A stretch of 49,337 bases of DNA from positions 1 to 49,337 of the forward strand of contig WYBR01000111.1 of the NCBI GenBank assembly GCA_011525805.1, read 5' to 3'. The notes beneath the pieces were generated by a model. The model was given only the letters and a program-made list of their open reading frames with translations. It did no database searches and was not told the DNA's origin. Shown here in pieces: positions 15,635-23,721 of the stretch (positions within the stretch are counted from its first letter, which is position 1; each line of letters starts with the position of its first letter). The translations under genes and the position numbers were made by a program. The stretch comes from Vicinamibacteraceae bacterium. Its GTDB lineage: Bacteria > Planctomycetota > Phycisphaerae > Phycisphaerales > UBA5793.

Positions 15635-16012
15635 ATGCCCCGCATCGCTGGTGTTGATATTCCGGACAGCAAGCCGATCCGCTTTGCGCTTCGGTACATC
15701 TACGGCATCGGCCCCAAGTTCGCCGACGACATCCTCGCCGAGGCCGCCATCGACCCGACCAAGCGGGCGCGGGACCTCTCGGGCGAAGAGGCCAGCCGCA
15801 TCAACAGCATCATCGACTCGAGTTACCTCGTCGAGGGCACGCTGCGGCGTCAGGTGTCGCAGAACATTCAGCGATTGCGCGACATCCGCTGCTACCGGGG
15901 CGAGCGGCACCGCCGCGGCCTGCCGGTCCGCGGCCAGCGCACGCGCACCAACGCCCGCACCCGCAAGGGACGCAAGAAGACCGTCGCCGGAAAGAAGAGC
16001 GTCAAGGCCTGA
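15635..16012 (+). CDS. rpsM: 30S ribosomal protein S13
   Basis: 125 aa. [20 protein letters not shown] opens the chain; [13 protein letters not shown] is the helix-two-turn-helix region, [20 protein letters not shown] and [13 protein letters not shown] are the tRNA/S19-contacting C-terminal tail, ending Lys-rich. S13 sits in the 30S head and contacts P-site tRNA. It follows rpmJ by 47 nt and precedes rpsK by 114 nt, the usual alpha-operon order. Confidence 0.98.
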   Translation: MPRIAGVDIPDSKPIRFALRYIYGIGPKFADDILAEAAIDPTKRARDLSGEEASRINSIIDSSYLVEGTLRRQVSQNIQRLRDIRCYRGERHRRGLPVRGQRTRTNARTRKGRKKTVAGKKSVKA

Positions 16013-16126
16013 GCCTTGTCACAACATCCATCCGCCCCGCTCCTCCTGGCCGAGGCCGGGGCGATTCAGCCAGTTGCCTGCCGCCTGAGTCGGAGAAGGC
16101 AACGCCGGAACTGAGAGGAACGATTC

Positions 16127-16504
16127 ATGGCCAAGAAGACCGCCAAGGTCCGCAAGAACGTCATTCGCGGCATCGCGCACATCCGCGCCACTTTCAACAA
16201 CACGCAGATCACCATCACCGACGTGAACGGGGAGACGATCGCGTGGGATTCGGCCGGGACGGTCGGCTTCAAGGGGGCCCGCAAGAGCACGCCCTTCGCC
16301 GCGACTCGGGCCGCCGAGTCCGCCGCCGCCAAGGCGCGCAAGGTGGGCATGAAGGAGATCGAGATCCGCGTCAAGGGACCCGGCGGCGGGCGCGAGTCGG
16401 CCGTCACCGCCCTGGCGCACTCGGGCCTCAAGGTGACGGCGATCGAAGACCACACGCCGGTGCCGCACAACGGCTGCCGGCCTCCGAAACGCCGCCGAGT
16501 CTGA
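16127..16504 (+). CDS. rpsK: 30S ribosomal protein S11
   Basis: 125 aa. Conserved core: [51 protein letters not shown] and the C-terminal [19 protein letters not shown]11 lies in the 30S platform near the Shine-Dalgarno helix. GAGAGGA precedes ATG 16127. The next gene is rpoA; the rpsD (S4) gene that usually sits between them is absent, and the 160 nt gap holds no ORF for it. Confidence 0.98.
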   Translation: MAKKTAKVRKNVIRGIAHIRATFNNTQITITDVNGETIAWDSAGTVGFKGARKSTPFAATRAAESAAAKARKVGMKEIEIRVKGPGGGRESAVTALAHSGLKVTAIEDHTPVPHNGCRPPKRRRV

Positions 16505-16664
16505 TTCACTGCCCCGCCGCGGCCTGACCGCCGTCGTGGGTCTTTCAACTTGTTCGTCCTGCCGCCGGAATCAGCAGGAGTCTCGCCACCGGGCAGGGGC
16601 GAGTCGCTCCGATCAGCCGGCGGCTTCCCAACCGCGGGATCTGCCCGAACCAGGATTGACGACC

Positions 16665-17687
16665 ATGAGCAGCAGACGCATTCGTTGGCGCGGGCTGGAA
16701 CTGCCCGGCCGCGTCATCGCCGACCCGGCGATGAACACCCCCACCTTCGGCCGATTCTCCGTCGAGCCGTTCGAGCGCGGCTTCGGCACGACCGTCGGCA
16801 ACAGCCTGCGCCGCATCCTCCTCTCGAGCATCGAGGGGGCGGCGGTGAGCAGCGTGAAGATCGTCGGCGCCGAGCATGAGTTCTCCACCCTCAAGGGCGT
16901 CCTCGAAGACGTCACCGACATCGTCCTCAACGTCAAAAACCTCATCGTCGAACTCGAAGGCGATGAGCCTAAGACGATGAGCCTCGCTGCGACGGGCCCG
17001 GGCGAAGTGACGGCCGACCTCATCGAGGCCGACGCCGCCATCACCATTCACAACAAGAATCTCGTCATCGCCACCCTCACCGAGGAAGTCGATTTCGAGA
17101 TGCATTTCGTCGTGAGCAAGGGCCGCGGCTACGTCCCCGCCTCCGAGCAGTACGAGGCGGTGGAGGAGCAGGAGATCGGCGTGATCCCCCTCGACGCGGT
17201 CTACTCCCCCGTCCGCCGCGTGCGCTACAAGGTCGAGGACACGCGCGTCGGGCAGAAGACGAACTACGACAAACTCGTCATCGAAGTGTGGACGAACGGA
17301 ACGGTCAGCCCGGAGACTTCGCTCGTCGAGGCGGCGAAGATCCTCCGCAAGCACCTCAATCCGTTCGTGCAGTACAACGAGATCGGCACGGTCCGCGTCT
17401 CGCCGGAGGCGTCGGCCGCGGCGGGCGTCGAGGAGAAACTCCTCCGCAAACTCCGCATGCCAATCAACGAACTCGACCTGTCGGTGCGCGCGAGCAACTG
17501 CCTCGAGGCCGCCCGCATCCGCACCGTGGCCGAACTCATCAGCAAGTCCGAGAGCGACCTGCTCAAGGTGCGGTCCTTCGGCAAGACCTCGCTGCGCGAA
17601 GTGAAGAAGAAACTGGAAGAGATGGAACTGGCGCTCGGGTCGGAACTCCCCGAGGGCTTCGACCTGGAAACGATGAGCGTGCATTGA
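16665..17687 (+). CDS. rpoA: DNA-directed RNA polymerase subunit alpha
   Basis: 340 aa. The N-terminal dimerisation domain has FGRFSVEPFERGFGTTVGNS, LRRILLSSIEGAAV and GVLEDVTDIVLNVK; the C-terminal domain (about 265-330) has MPINELDLSVRASNCLEAA, RTVAELISKSESDLLKVRSF and GKTSLREVKKKLEEM, the helix-hairpin-helix that contacts UP elements and activators. ATG 16665 is chosen over an upstream in-frame ATG (16536) because the family starts near here. Followed by rplQ after 50 nt. Confidence 0.97.
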   Translation: MSSRRIRWRGLELPGRVIADPAMNTPTFGRFSVEPFERGFGTTVGNSLRRILLSSIEGAAVSSVKIVGAEHEFSTLKGVLEDVTDIVLNVKNLIVELEGDEPKTMSLAATGPGEVTADLIEADAAITIHNKNLVIATLTEEVDFEMHFVVSKGRGYVPASEQYEAVEEQEIGVIPLDAVYSPVRRVRYKVEDTRVGQKTNYDKLVIEVWTNGTVSPETSLVEAAKILRKHLNPFVQYNEIGTVRVSPEASAAAGVEEKLLRKLRMPINELDLSVRASNCLEAARIRTVAELISKSESDLLKVRSFGKTSLREVKKKLEEMELALGSELPEGFDLETMSVH

Positions 17688-17737
17688 AGGGCGCCTCGCC
17701 TCCGCGCGCCGCACTGAAGATCAAGGAGTGACCGATC

Positions 17738-18268
17738 ATGCGTCACCGCGTATACGGACGGAAGTTTTCGATGGACACGGAGCAGCGCCGCGCGCTGCTG
17801 CGCAACCTCGCCGCGGGCTTCTTCGAGCACGGGCAGATCACCACGACGCTGCCCAAGGCCAAGGCCGTGCAGCCCTTCGTCGAGAAGATCATCACCCTCG
17901 CGAAGCGCGGCGACCTGCACGCCCGACGCCGCACCGTCGCGCTGCTGCGCGACCGCATCATGTGCGACGACGAGAGCAAGGTCGAGCGCGACCGCTACGG
18001 CGAGGTGCGCAAAGGCCCCAAACTCGTCCGCCACATCTTCGAGAACGTCGGCCCGCGCTTCGCCGACCGCCAGGGCGGCTACACCCGCATCGTCAAACTC
18101 GCAAAGAACCGCATCGGCGACGGCTCGCCGCTCGTCGTCCTCCAGATGGTCGGCGACGAAAGCGGGCCGGAGATCGGCGGCCGCAAGTCCGCCCGCCGCA
18201 CCGCCAAGCAGCGCCGCCGCGACTTCGCCAACAAGGCGAAGACGCAAGCGGCGCCGGCTGCAGGGTAA
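17738..18268 (+). CDS. rplQ: 50S ribosomal protein L17 with C-terminal extension
   Basis: 176 aa, against about 120-130 in many bacteria. Residues 1-~125 are the L17 core: MRHRVYGRKFSMDTEQRRAL, LRNLAAGFFEHGQITTTLPK, AKAVQPFVEKIITLAKRGD and GGYTRIVKL. The remaining ~50 residues (PEIGGRKSARRTAKQRRR) form a basic, Ala-rich tail. AAGGAG lies 11 nt before ATG 17738. Last gene of the cluster; a strong terminator follows. Confidence 0.97.
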   Translation: MRHRVYGRKFSMDTEQRRALLRNLAAGFFEHGQITTTLPKAKAVQPFVEKIITLAKRGDLHARRRTVALLRDRIMCDDESKVERDRYGEVRKGPKLVRHIFENVGPRFADRQGGYTRIVKLAKNRIGDGSPLVVLQMVGDESGPEIGGRKSARRTAKQRRRDFANKAKTQAAPAAG

Positions 18269-18300
18269 CCCCCTTCGCCGGTTCCCACTCCGATCCCCCG

Positions 18301-18333
18301 CGGGCGGCGTCGATTACGACGCCGCCCGTTTCT
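18301..18333 (+). terminator. Intrinsic terminator after rplQ
   Basis: A perfect 12-bp stem, CGGGCGGCGTCG (18301-18312) with CGACGCCGCCCG (18317-18328), closes an ATTA loop and is followed by TTTCT. It ends the ribosomal cluster and lies 33 nt after the rplQ stop. Confidence 0.85.
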
Positions 18334-18338
18334 ATCAT
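18333..18338 (+). promoter_or_regulatory. pheS: -10-like TATCAT just upstream of pheS
   Basis: TATCAT ends 7 nt before ATG 18346 and directly follows the terminator T-run. It implies a leaderless pheS mRNA. No clear -35. Confidence 0.4.
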
Positions 18339-18345
18339 CTGCTCC

Positions 18346-19344
18346 ATGAGCGCCATGCTCGATCAACTCGACGCGATCGAATCCGAAGCGCGCGGCGCGC
18401 TCGACGGCCTCGCGGATGCCGAGGCGCTCGAGAAGTGGCGCCTCGCGTGGATCGGACCCAAGGGGCGTCTCAAGGGACTCCTCGGCTCGATGAAGGACGT
18501 CGCTCCCGCCGACCGGCCCGCCGTCGGTAAGCGCATGAACGAGGTCAAAGTCGCGCTCGAAGGCGCGTTCGAGCAGCGCAAGGCGTCCCTCGGGTCCGCG
18601 AAGCCGCAAGCGGCCGGACCCATGCTCGACGTCACCGAGCCCGCGCTTGATCACACGATCGGCCGCACGCACGTCCTCACGCGCACCATCGATGAACTCA
18701 TCGAGGTCTTTGCGCGGATGGGCTTCACCGTCGCCACCGGGCCCGAAGTCGAGGATGAGCACCACAACTTCACCGCCCTGAACATCCCCCCGGACCACCC
18801 GGCCCGCGATCCGCTCGACAACTTCTTCATCGACGGCAAGCACCTGCTGCGCACGCAGACGAGCACGGTGCAGATCCGCGCGATGGAGCAGAGCAAGCCG
18901 CCGCTGCGCATCGTCTCCTGCGGCCGCGTCTATCGACCCGACGAGGTGGACGCCACCCACTCGTTCATGTTCCACCAGATCGAAGGCCTCTACGTTGATC
19001 GCCAGGTCTCGATGGTCGATCTCAAGACGACGCTCCTGCAGTTCGCGCACGCCTACTTCGGCCCCGAGGCGGAGGTGAAACTCGTTCCGTCGTTCTTCCC
19101 CTTCACCGAGCCCAGCGCCGAGATGCACATCAAGATGAACGTGCGCGGCCAGTGGCGCTGGGTGGAACTCGGCGGCTGCGGCATGGTCGATCCCAACGTC
19201 TTCAAGGCCGTCGGCTACGACCCAGAGGAATGGACCGGCTTCGCCTTCGGCCTGGGCATCGAGCGCATCGCCATGCGCCGCTACGGCATCCCCGACATCC
19301 GCTGGCTCTTCGAGAACGATTTGCGGTTTTTGACGAGCGTGTGA
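18346..19344 (+). CDS. pheS: Phenylalanyl-tRNA synthetase alpha subunit
   Basis: 332 aa class II synthetase catalytic subunit. The N-terminal coiled-coil (about 1-85: RLAWIGPKGRLKGLLGSMKD, GKRMNEVK) binds tRNA. Motif 1 region: HVLTRTIDELIEVFARMGF and GPEVEDEHHNFTALNIP. Motif 2: LLRTQTSTVQIRAM, RIVSCGRVYRPDEVDATHS and FMFHQIEGLYVD. Motif 3: GFAFGLGIERIAMRRYGI. It pairs with PheT; no pheT is in the window, so the two subunits are unlinked here or pheT is far. Preceded by a terminator, so it has its own promoter. Confidence 0.97.
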   Translation: MSAMLDQLDAIESEARGALDGLADAEALEKWRLAWIGPKGRLKGLLGSMKDVAPADRPAVGKRMNEVKVALEGAFEQRKASLGSAKPQAAGPMLDVTEPALDHTIGRTHVLTRTIDELIEVFARMGFTVATGPEVEDEHHNFTALNIPPDHPARDPLDNFFIDGKHLLRTQTSTVQIRAMEQSKPPLRIVSCGRVYRPDEVDATHSFMFHQIEGLYVDRQVSMVDLKTTLLQFAHAYFGPEAEVKLVPSFFPFTEPSAEMHIKMNVRGQWRWVELGGCGMVDPNVFKAVGYDPEEWTGFAFGLGIERIAMRRYGIPDIRWLFENDLRFLTSV

Positions 19345-19392
19345 GGAAACCGCCGCGCACGAAGGTCGACGAGCCCGCAGCGCGAGCAAGGA

Positions 19393-19411
19393 CGATTGGT
19401 GAAACCAATCG
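19393..19411. terminator. Small perfect hairpin after pheS
   Basis: CGATTGGT and ACCAATCG pair perfectly around GAA, about 50 nt past the pheS stop. No T tract follows, so termination is possible but not shown. Confidence 0.35.
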
Positions 19412-19493
19412 GTCGAATCTCCCGTATGCTTGGGCGTCGCCACTCAGCGATATGTGAAGACCCGCCCGGAACCCGCGACGGCTCGCTCACTTG

Positions 19494-20225
19494 ATGGACA
19501 ACTTTCCGACAGATCGCGCACGCACTCAGAGAGGCTCATCTCGCACTCGCGCCGTCGTTGTCCTGATGCTCTCACTGTCGGCGCTCGGCCTGCTGGCCTG
19601 GTTCGCGGTGTGGGCGGTGCGCGATCTCATGCCGAGTCGCGTTCGGTGGACTCCTTACCTCAGGCTGGTGAAGGTCACGCGCGTTGGAGACTCCTATCGC
19701 CTCGACTCGTCGATGTCCGGGATTGCGAGCGGCAACGACACAAAGACCGTCGGCGAGTTGCTCTGGAAGTATGACATCCACGAGGGTGGCCGCTTCGGGC
19801 TTTGGCACAGTTACTACCGCAGAGTCTGGCGGGCAGAGGTGCAAGTCGATCGAGGCGCGATCGCCATCGAACAGGCCTCGGCTCTTCTTGCAGGAGTTCC
19901 AGCGGAGTACGAGGTGGACTGGTTGGTCGACTTTGCAACGGCGCATTCGCCGCAACCCGGTGTCGTTGAGTTCCGGTATGATCCCGAACCGATCGTGATT
20001 AACTGGAGTGGCATCGGCGCCAATTTCATGCTCTGGGCATTCGTGCCACTTCTCATCGTTTCCGTCAAGTACCTTCGCAAGTCGTCTTGGGAACTCTTCA
20101 ATGGCGCGAATCGGAGACTGAGCCTGCTGAGGTCCAATCGCTGCCCGAAATGCGGCTACGACACGCGCGGCCTGTCAAGCCCTCGCTGCCCCGAGTGCGG
20201 GGAGTCACTGGTGATGTATCCCTGA
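19494..20225 (+). CDS. Membrane protein with C-terminal double-CPxC zinc ribbon (paralogue 1)
   Basis: 243 aa from ATG 19494 (TTG 19491 possible). Two membrane helices: VVVLMLSLSALGLLAWFAVW near the N-terminus and NFMLWAFVPLLIVSVKYL near residue 180, separated by an extracytoplasmic region of about 130 residues. The C-terminus is CPKCGYDTRGLSSPRCPECG, a zinc ribbon with two CPxC knuckles typical of Planctomycetes proteins. The segment VVEFRYDPEPIVINWSGIGA has a counterpart (VELEYAPGQPKILWSGIAA) in the gene at 20539, so the two are paralogues. Codon bias is weaker than in the housekeeping genes. Function unknown. Confidence 0.8.
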   Translation: MDNFPTDRARTQRGSSRTRAVVVLMLSLSALGLLAWFAVWAVRDLMPSRVRWTPYLRLVKVTRVGDSYRLDSSMSGIASGNDTKTVGELLWKYDIHEGGRFGLWHSYYRRVWRAEVQVDRGAIAIEQASALLAGVPAEYEVDWLVDFATAHSPQPGVVEFRYDPEPIVINWSGIGANFMLWAFVPLLIVSVKYLRKSSWELFNGANRRLSLLRSNRCPKCGYDTRGLSSPRCPECGESLVMYP

Positions 20226-20338
20226 TCATGCAGCCGCCGTGGCCGAGCCGTGATACAGATTCAAATGCCCTCGTTTTCGCTCCATTCTCCCGTCACCGAG
20301 ATCGACTTGACCGACGAGCAGCGGCGGCTCGTCAGTGC

Positions 20339-20474
20339 GTAGGTCAGGTCCAGACCTGACGTTCGCGGTACGACGTGCTTCGCGCCGATCTCTCTTGCCG
20401 CGTTGAAGGATCGGCATGGGCGGTGCGCTTTCGTTCGCCCTTGCGCTCTGTCCTCAGGTTGCAACCTGACCTAC
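20339..20474. mobile_element. MITE-like palindromic element
   Basis: Perfect 11-nt terminal inverted repeats GTAGGTCAGGT (20339-20349) and ACCTGACCTAC (20464-20474) bound 136 nt. Each end also holds its own palindrome: GTCAGGTC-CA-GACCTGAC (20343-20360) and CAGGTTGCAACCTG (20455-20468). No transposase is encoded. It occupies most of the 310-nt gap between the two zinc-ribbon paralogues. A nested hairpin at each end resembles REP/MITE-type elements moved by a transposase elsewhere; that mechanism is inferred. Confidence 0.6.
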
Positions 20475-20538
20475 CAGCTACCTGCTGCAACAGGCAACGC
20501 ACATGAGCCGAATGGACGATGAGGCAGTGAGGTAGGTG

Positions 20539-21333
20539 ATGACTGAGCCAACCGAGCATCGCGTGCGCCTTCACGGCAAGTCCGGTCCGCCGCCGTGGCA
20601 GAGGCGGTCTCGCTGGTTTCCGCACATCGACGCGGCAGATGGGCTGGTGATGTCGTCGGTGCTGCTGGTCGTTCTGCTCGGCGGGTGCTTGATGGGAGTG
20701 GTGGCGTCCGCGAGTACGAACTCCGGCGCTCGCCCTCACACCTTTCTCGTCGTCGCTGGCGAGGCGGGATTCGAGGCCGTAGACACGGACTGGGCGCTGC
20801 AGAATGCCGCCTCGCCGACGGTGGTCGGCTCGCTCATGTGCGGTACGTGGAAGTCGAGTCGTGGCTGGTTCGGCCCGGCGGCAATCGTGGAGCGGCCGCT
20901 GCCGTTCGCCCGGGTCATTCTCCACGACACCAATCAGCCACTGTCGTCGGAGGAGGCGGAGCGCATCGCCGCCTCCGCGGCGAAGTTGACGTCGCGGTTT
21001 CAGCCGACGTCGCTCAGTCGCGTTCGCGCCCAAGGTTCGGGCATCGTCGAGTTGGAGTACGCGCCGGGCCAGCCGAAGATCCTCTGGTCCGGCATTGCCG
21101 CCAACTTCGGTCTGTGGTGCTACTTCGCGCTGGTCTGCTGGACCTTCGCCTGGCTGGTCCACTCTCTGCACTACTTCCTCGACCCACGGCGCAAGCGGGC
21201 GAGGAAACTCGGCGAGCATCTCTGCCCGCGGTGCAACTATGACGTGAGGCTGATCGAGTCGCCGCGCTGCCCGGAATGCGGCGAGCTCCTCACCATCGAG
21301 CCGGAACGCGTTGGACCGGCGATTTCAGAGTGA
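20539..21333 (+). CDS. Membrane protein with C-terminal double-CPxC zinc ribbon (paralogue 2)
   Basis: 264 aa from ATG 20539, with GAGGTAGG immediately upstream. Two membrane helices: VMSSVLLVVLLGGCLMGVV and LWCYFALVCWTFAWLVHSL, with an extracytoplasmic domain of about 130 residues between. The C-terminal ribbon is CPRCNYDVRLIESPRCPECG. Shares topology, ribbon and the LWSGIAANFGLWCYF boundary with paralogue 1 at 19494, but the extracytoplasmic part is much diverged. A palindromic element (copy D) begins 6 nt after the stop. Function unknown. Confidence 0.8.
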   Translation: MTEPTEHRVRLHGKSGPPPWQRRSRWFPHIDAADGLVMSSVLLVVLLGGCLMGVVASASTNSGARPHTFLVVAGEAGFEAVDTDWALQNAASPTVVGSLMCGTWKSSRGWFGPAAIVERPLPFARVILHDTNQPLSSEEAERIAASAAKLTSRFQPTSLSRVRAQGSGIVELEYAPGQPKILWSGIAANFGLWCYFALVCWTFAWLVHSLHYFLDPRRKRARKLGEHLCPRCNYDVRLIESPRCPECGELLTIEPERVGPAISE

Positions 21334-21339
21334 CCAACG

Positions 21340-21373
21340 CCCACGATGAGCGAGTCTTCGAGCGAATCGTGGG
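21340..21373 (-). repeat. Dispersed palindromic element, copy D (inverted orientation)
   Basis: CCCACGAT (21340-21347) and ATCGTGGG (21366-21373) pair perfectly around an 18-nt loop. Read on the minus strand, 13-nt blocks at each side match copy B; the loop is 6 nt longer. It lies in the convergent gap between a zinc-ribbon gene and the ATPase gene and could end both transcripts. Confidence 0.75.
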
Positions 21374-21459
21374 GTGCGTTTTACGCGCAGGCGAACGCGC
21401 AAGGGCGGTCATTCGATTGCAGCGCCCGTCCTCGCCGGCGCATCGGCCTGTATCGGGCC

Positions 21460-23544
21460 TCACGCCCCCGCGGGCTGGACGGTGTAGTGACCGAAGCTGC
21501 TCGTGGACGTCTTGACCGCCTCGTGCCGGTCGTGCTCCTCGCCGTAGCGCACGAGCCGGAAAGAGTTGGCGATGACGAAGATGTCGCCGGCAAAGTGGTA
21601 GACGGCCGCGATGAAGATCGCCCGCTCGCCGAGTTGCCCGCTCGCGGCGAGCGTGAGGCCGATGATGGCGATGACGATCGAGGCGACGATGTTCTGCGTG
21701 ATCACGCCGCGCGTCTTGCGCGCCAGTTCGAGGAGGAAGGGCAGGCGCGTGAGGTCGTCGTTCATCAGGGCGATGCCGGCGGAGTTGGCGGCAATGTCGG
21801 TCCCGCCCAGGCCCATCGCCACGCCCACGTCCGCCGCGGCCAGCGATGGCCCGTCGTTGATGCCGTCGCCGACCATCATCACGCGCCGGCCGGTGCGCGT
21901 GAGCTCGACGATCCGCGCGTGCTTCTCCTCGGGATGGCATTCGGCTTCGACGTGATCGATGCCGACCACCTGCCCCACGCGCCGGGCCACCGGCAGGCGA
22001 TCGCCCGTGAACATGCACACGAGGCGCACGCCGAGTTCGCGCAGGCGGGCGACGGCGCCGGTCGCCTGGGCGCGGACCTTGTCTTCGAGGCCGACGGCGC
22101 CGAGGTACTTGCCGTTGCGCATCACGTGGACGCCGGTCATGCCCTCGATGCGGGCCTCGACGGCGGCGATCTGATCCGTGATTGAAGCGTCAAGACGCTG
22201 AAGCCACTTCGCGCGTCCGACGTAGAGCGTGTCGGCGCCGGCGCTGACCTTGACGCCCAGGCCGTGAACTTCCTCCGCCTGCCCCTCGCGGCCGGGCGCG
22301 ATGCGCGCGGCCCGGGCCGTGTCCATGATGGCCAGCGCGAGGGGGTGGTTGGAGTGCTGCTCCGCCGTCGCGGCGGCCGCGAGGAGATCGGCCCCATCGA
22401 CTCCCTCCGAGGGAGCGAGGCGGCTGACGGCGAACTTTCCCGTGGTGATCGTGCCGGTCTTGTCGAGCACGACCGTGTCGATGCTGGCGGCGGTGTCGAA
22501 GACGGCGGTGCTCTTGATCATGATGCCGAGACGCGCTGCGGCCGCGAAGGCCGCCACCATCGCCGTCGGCGAAGCCAGCAGCAGCGCGCCGGGGCAGGTG
22601 ACGACCAGCACCGAGATCGCCCGCTCGATCGCCGTCGCGGAACTTCCCTCGCTGCCGCGATCGATGGAGAGAATGAAGACCGCCAGCGCCACGAACATGA
22701 CGATCCAGACATAGTGCCCTGCGACGAGTTCAATGATCTGCTGGCGCGGCGTCTTGGACTGCTCGGCCTCGTTGATGAGGTGGACGACCTTGCCGATCGT
22801 CGTGTCTTCGCCGACGCGGGTGACTTCCACGTCAATGGCCCCGGTGAGGTTGGTCGTGCCGGCGTAGACCATGCTCCCCGTCTCGACTTCGACGGGCGCC
22901 GACTCGCCGGTGAGGCTGGCCTGGTTGATCGTGCTGCGGCCCGTGGCGACGCGGCCGTCGGCCGGGAAGTTCTCGCCGGCGCGGACGCGGACGATGGTGC
23001 CGACCTTGACCTGTTCGAGCGGCGCCTCCTGCTCGACGCCGTCGATGACCACGCGGGCGACGTCGGGGGTGAGTCCGACGAGTTGCTCGATGGCGCGGTG
23101 GGCGCCCCATGCGGTGCGCCGCAGGACGGCGTCCATGAGAAAGAGGATGAACGCCAGGCCCCCCGCCGTCGTGTACTCCCCGGTCGCGAGGGCGGCGGTG
23201 ATGGCCAGCGCGACGAGGACCGAACTTGACGGCCGCCCCTTGCGGATCTCGCGGTACGCCGCTCGCAGCAGCGGCATGAGCAGGATGACGGCCCCGATGG
23301 CCGCAGGCACCACGCGAACGTCCCCGTCGATCCCGAACCAGCCCGCGAGCACCGTCGTCAGGACCATCGCGCCGCCGACGAGCGCGAAGACGATGGACCC
23401 CTCGGAGGAACTGGTGTTGTGCATCTCGCAGCAACTGGCGGTGTGGACGTGGGCGTGCTTGGGGCCGGCCCCGCCGTGGTGGTGGCCGTGATCGTGCGAA
23501 TGATCGTGATCGTGGGCGGGGTGCGAGTGGCCGGCGCTGGACAT
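21460..23544 (-). CDS. P1B-type heavy-metal translocating ATPase with CPG motif
   Basis: 694 aa. The N-terminus is His-rich (HDHDHSHDHGHHH) with SCCEMH, and has no HMA metal-binding domain. Further: actuator ASLTGESAPVEV, phosphorylation site VLDKTGTITTGK (Asp near 360), nucleotide site SNHPLALAI, hinge MVGDGINDGPSLAAADVGVA. The membrane metal motif is TCPGALLLASPT (near 315): CPG in place of the CPC, SPC or TPC of well-known subgroups, and the last helix has YHFAGDIFVIANSFRLVR. It should export or import a transition metal, but substrate cannot be set from these motifs. It is transcribed alone; no metal regulator is adjacent. Confidence 0.93.
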   Translation of the reverse strand: MSSAGHSHPAHDHDHSHDHGHHHGGAGPKHAHVHTASCCEMHNTSSSEGSIVFALVGGAMVLTTVLAGWFGIDGDVRVVPAAIGAVILLMPLLRAAYREIRKGRPSSSVLVALAITAALATGEYTTAGGLAFILFLMDAVLRRTAWGAHRAIEQLVGLTPDVARVVIDGVEQEAPLEQVKVGTIVRVRAGENFPADGRVATGRSTINQASLTGESAPVEVETGSMVYAGTTNLTGAIDVEVTRVGEDTTIGKVVHLINEAEQSKTPRQQIIELVAGHYVWIVMFVALAVFILSIDRGSEGSSATAIERAISVLVVTCPGALLLASPTAMVAAFAAAARLGIMIKSTAVFDTAASIDTVVLDKTGTITTGKFAVSRLAPSEGVDGADLLAAAATAEQHSNHPLALAIMDTARAARIAPGREGQAEEVHGLGVKVSAGADTLYVGRAKWLQRLDASITDQIAAVEARIEGMTGVHVMRNGKYLGAVGLEDKVRAQATGAVARLRELGVRLVCMFTGDRLPVARRVGQVVGIDHVEAECHPEEKHARIVELTRTGRRVMMVGDGINDGPSLAAADVGVAMGLGGTDIAANSAGIALMNDDLTRLPFLLELARKTRGVITQNIVASIVIAIIGLTLAASGQLGERAIFIAAVYHFAGDIFVIANSFRLVRYGEEHDRHEAVKTSTSSFGHYTVQPAGA

Positions 23545-23721
23545 CGAGAGCGTCTCCTGACGGGCGCAGCGGCCCGATGCGTCGAGTCGAAAAGCCTAGG
23601 CGGAACGGGGGCGTGAGTCCGTCCCGAGGAAGGGCATTCCCTCGGTACGACGCGGCAGCGGGCGGGGTTCGCACGCAGCCCGGGAAGCGCGACAAGCCGC
23701 GCGCCTGGAGCATCTCACCGC

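Noticed and set aside
23620-23645. CCGAGG/CCTCGG pairing upstream of the ATPase gene as a regulator site
   Set aside because: Short, imperfect and in GC-rich DNA; not distinguishable from chance.
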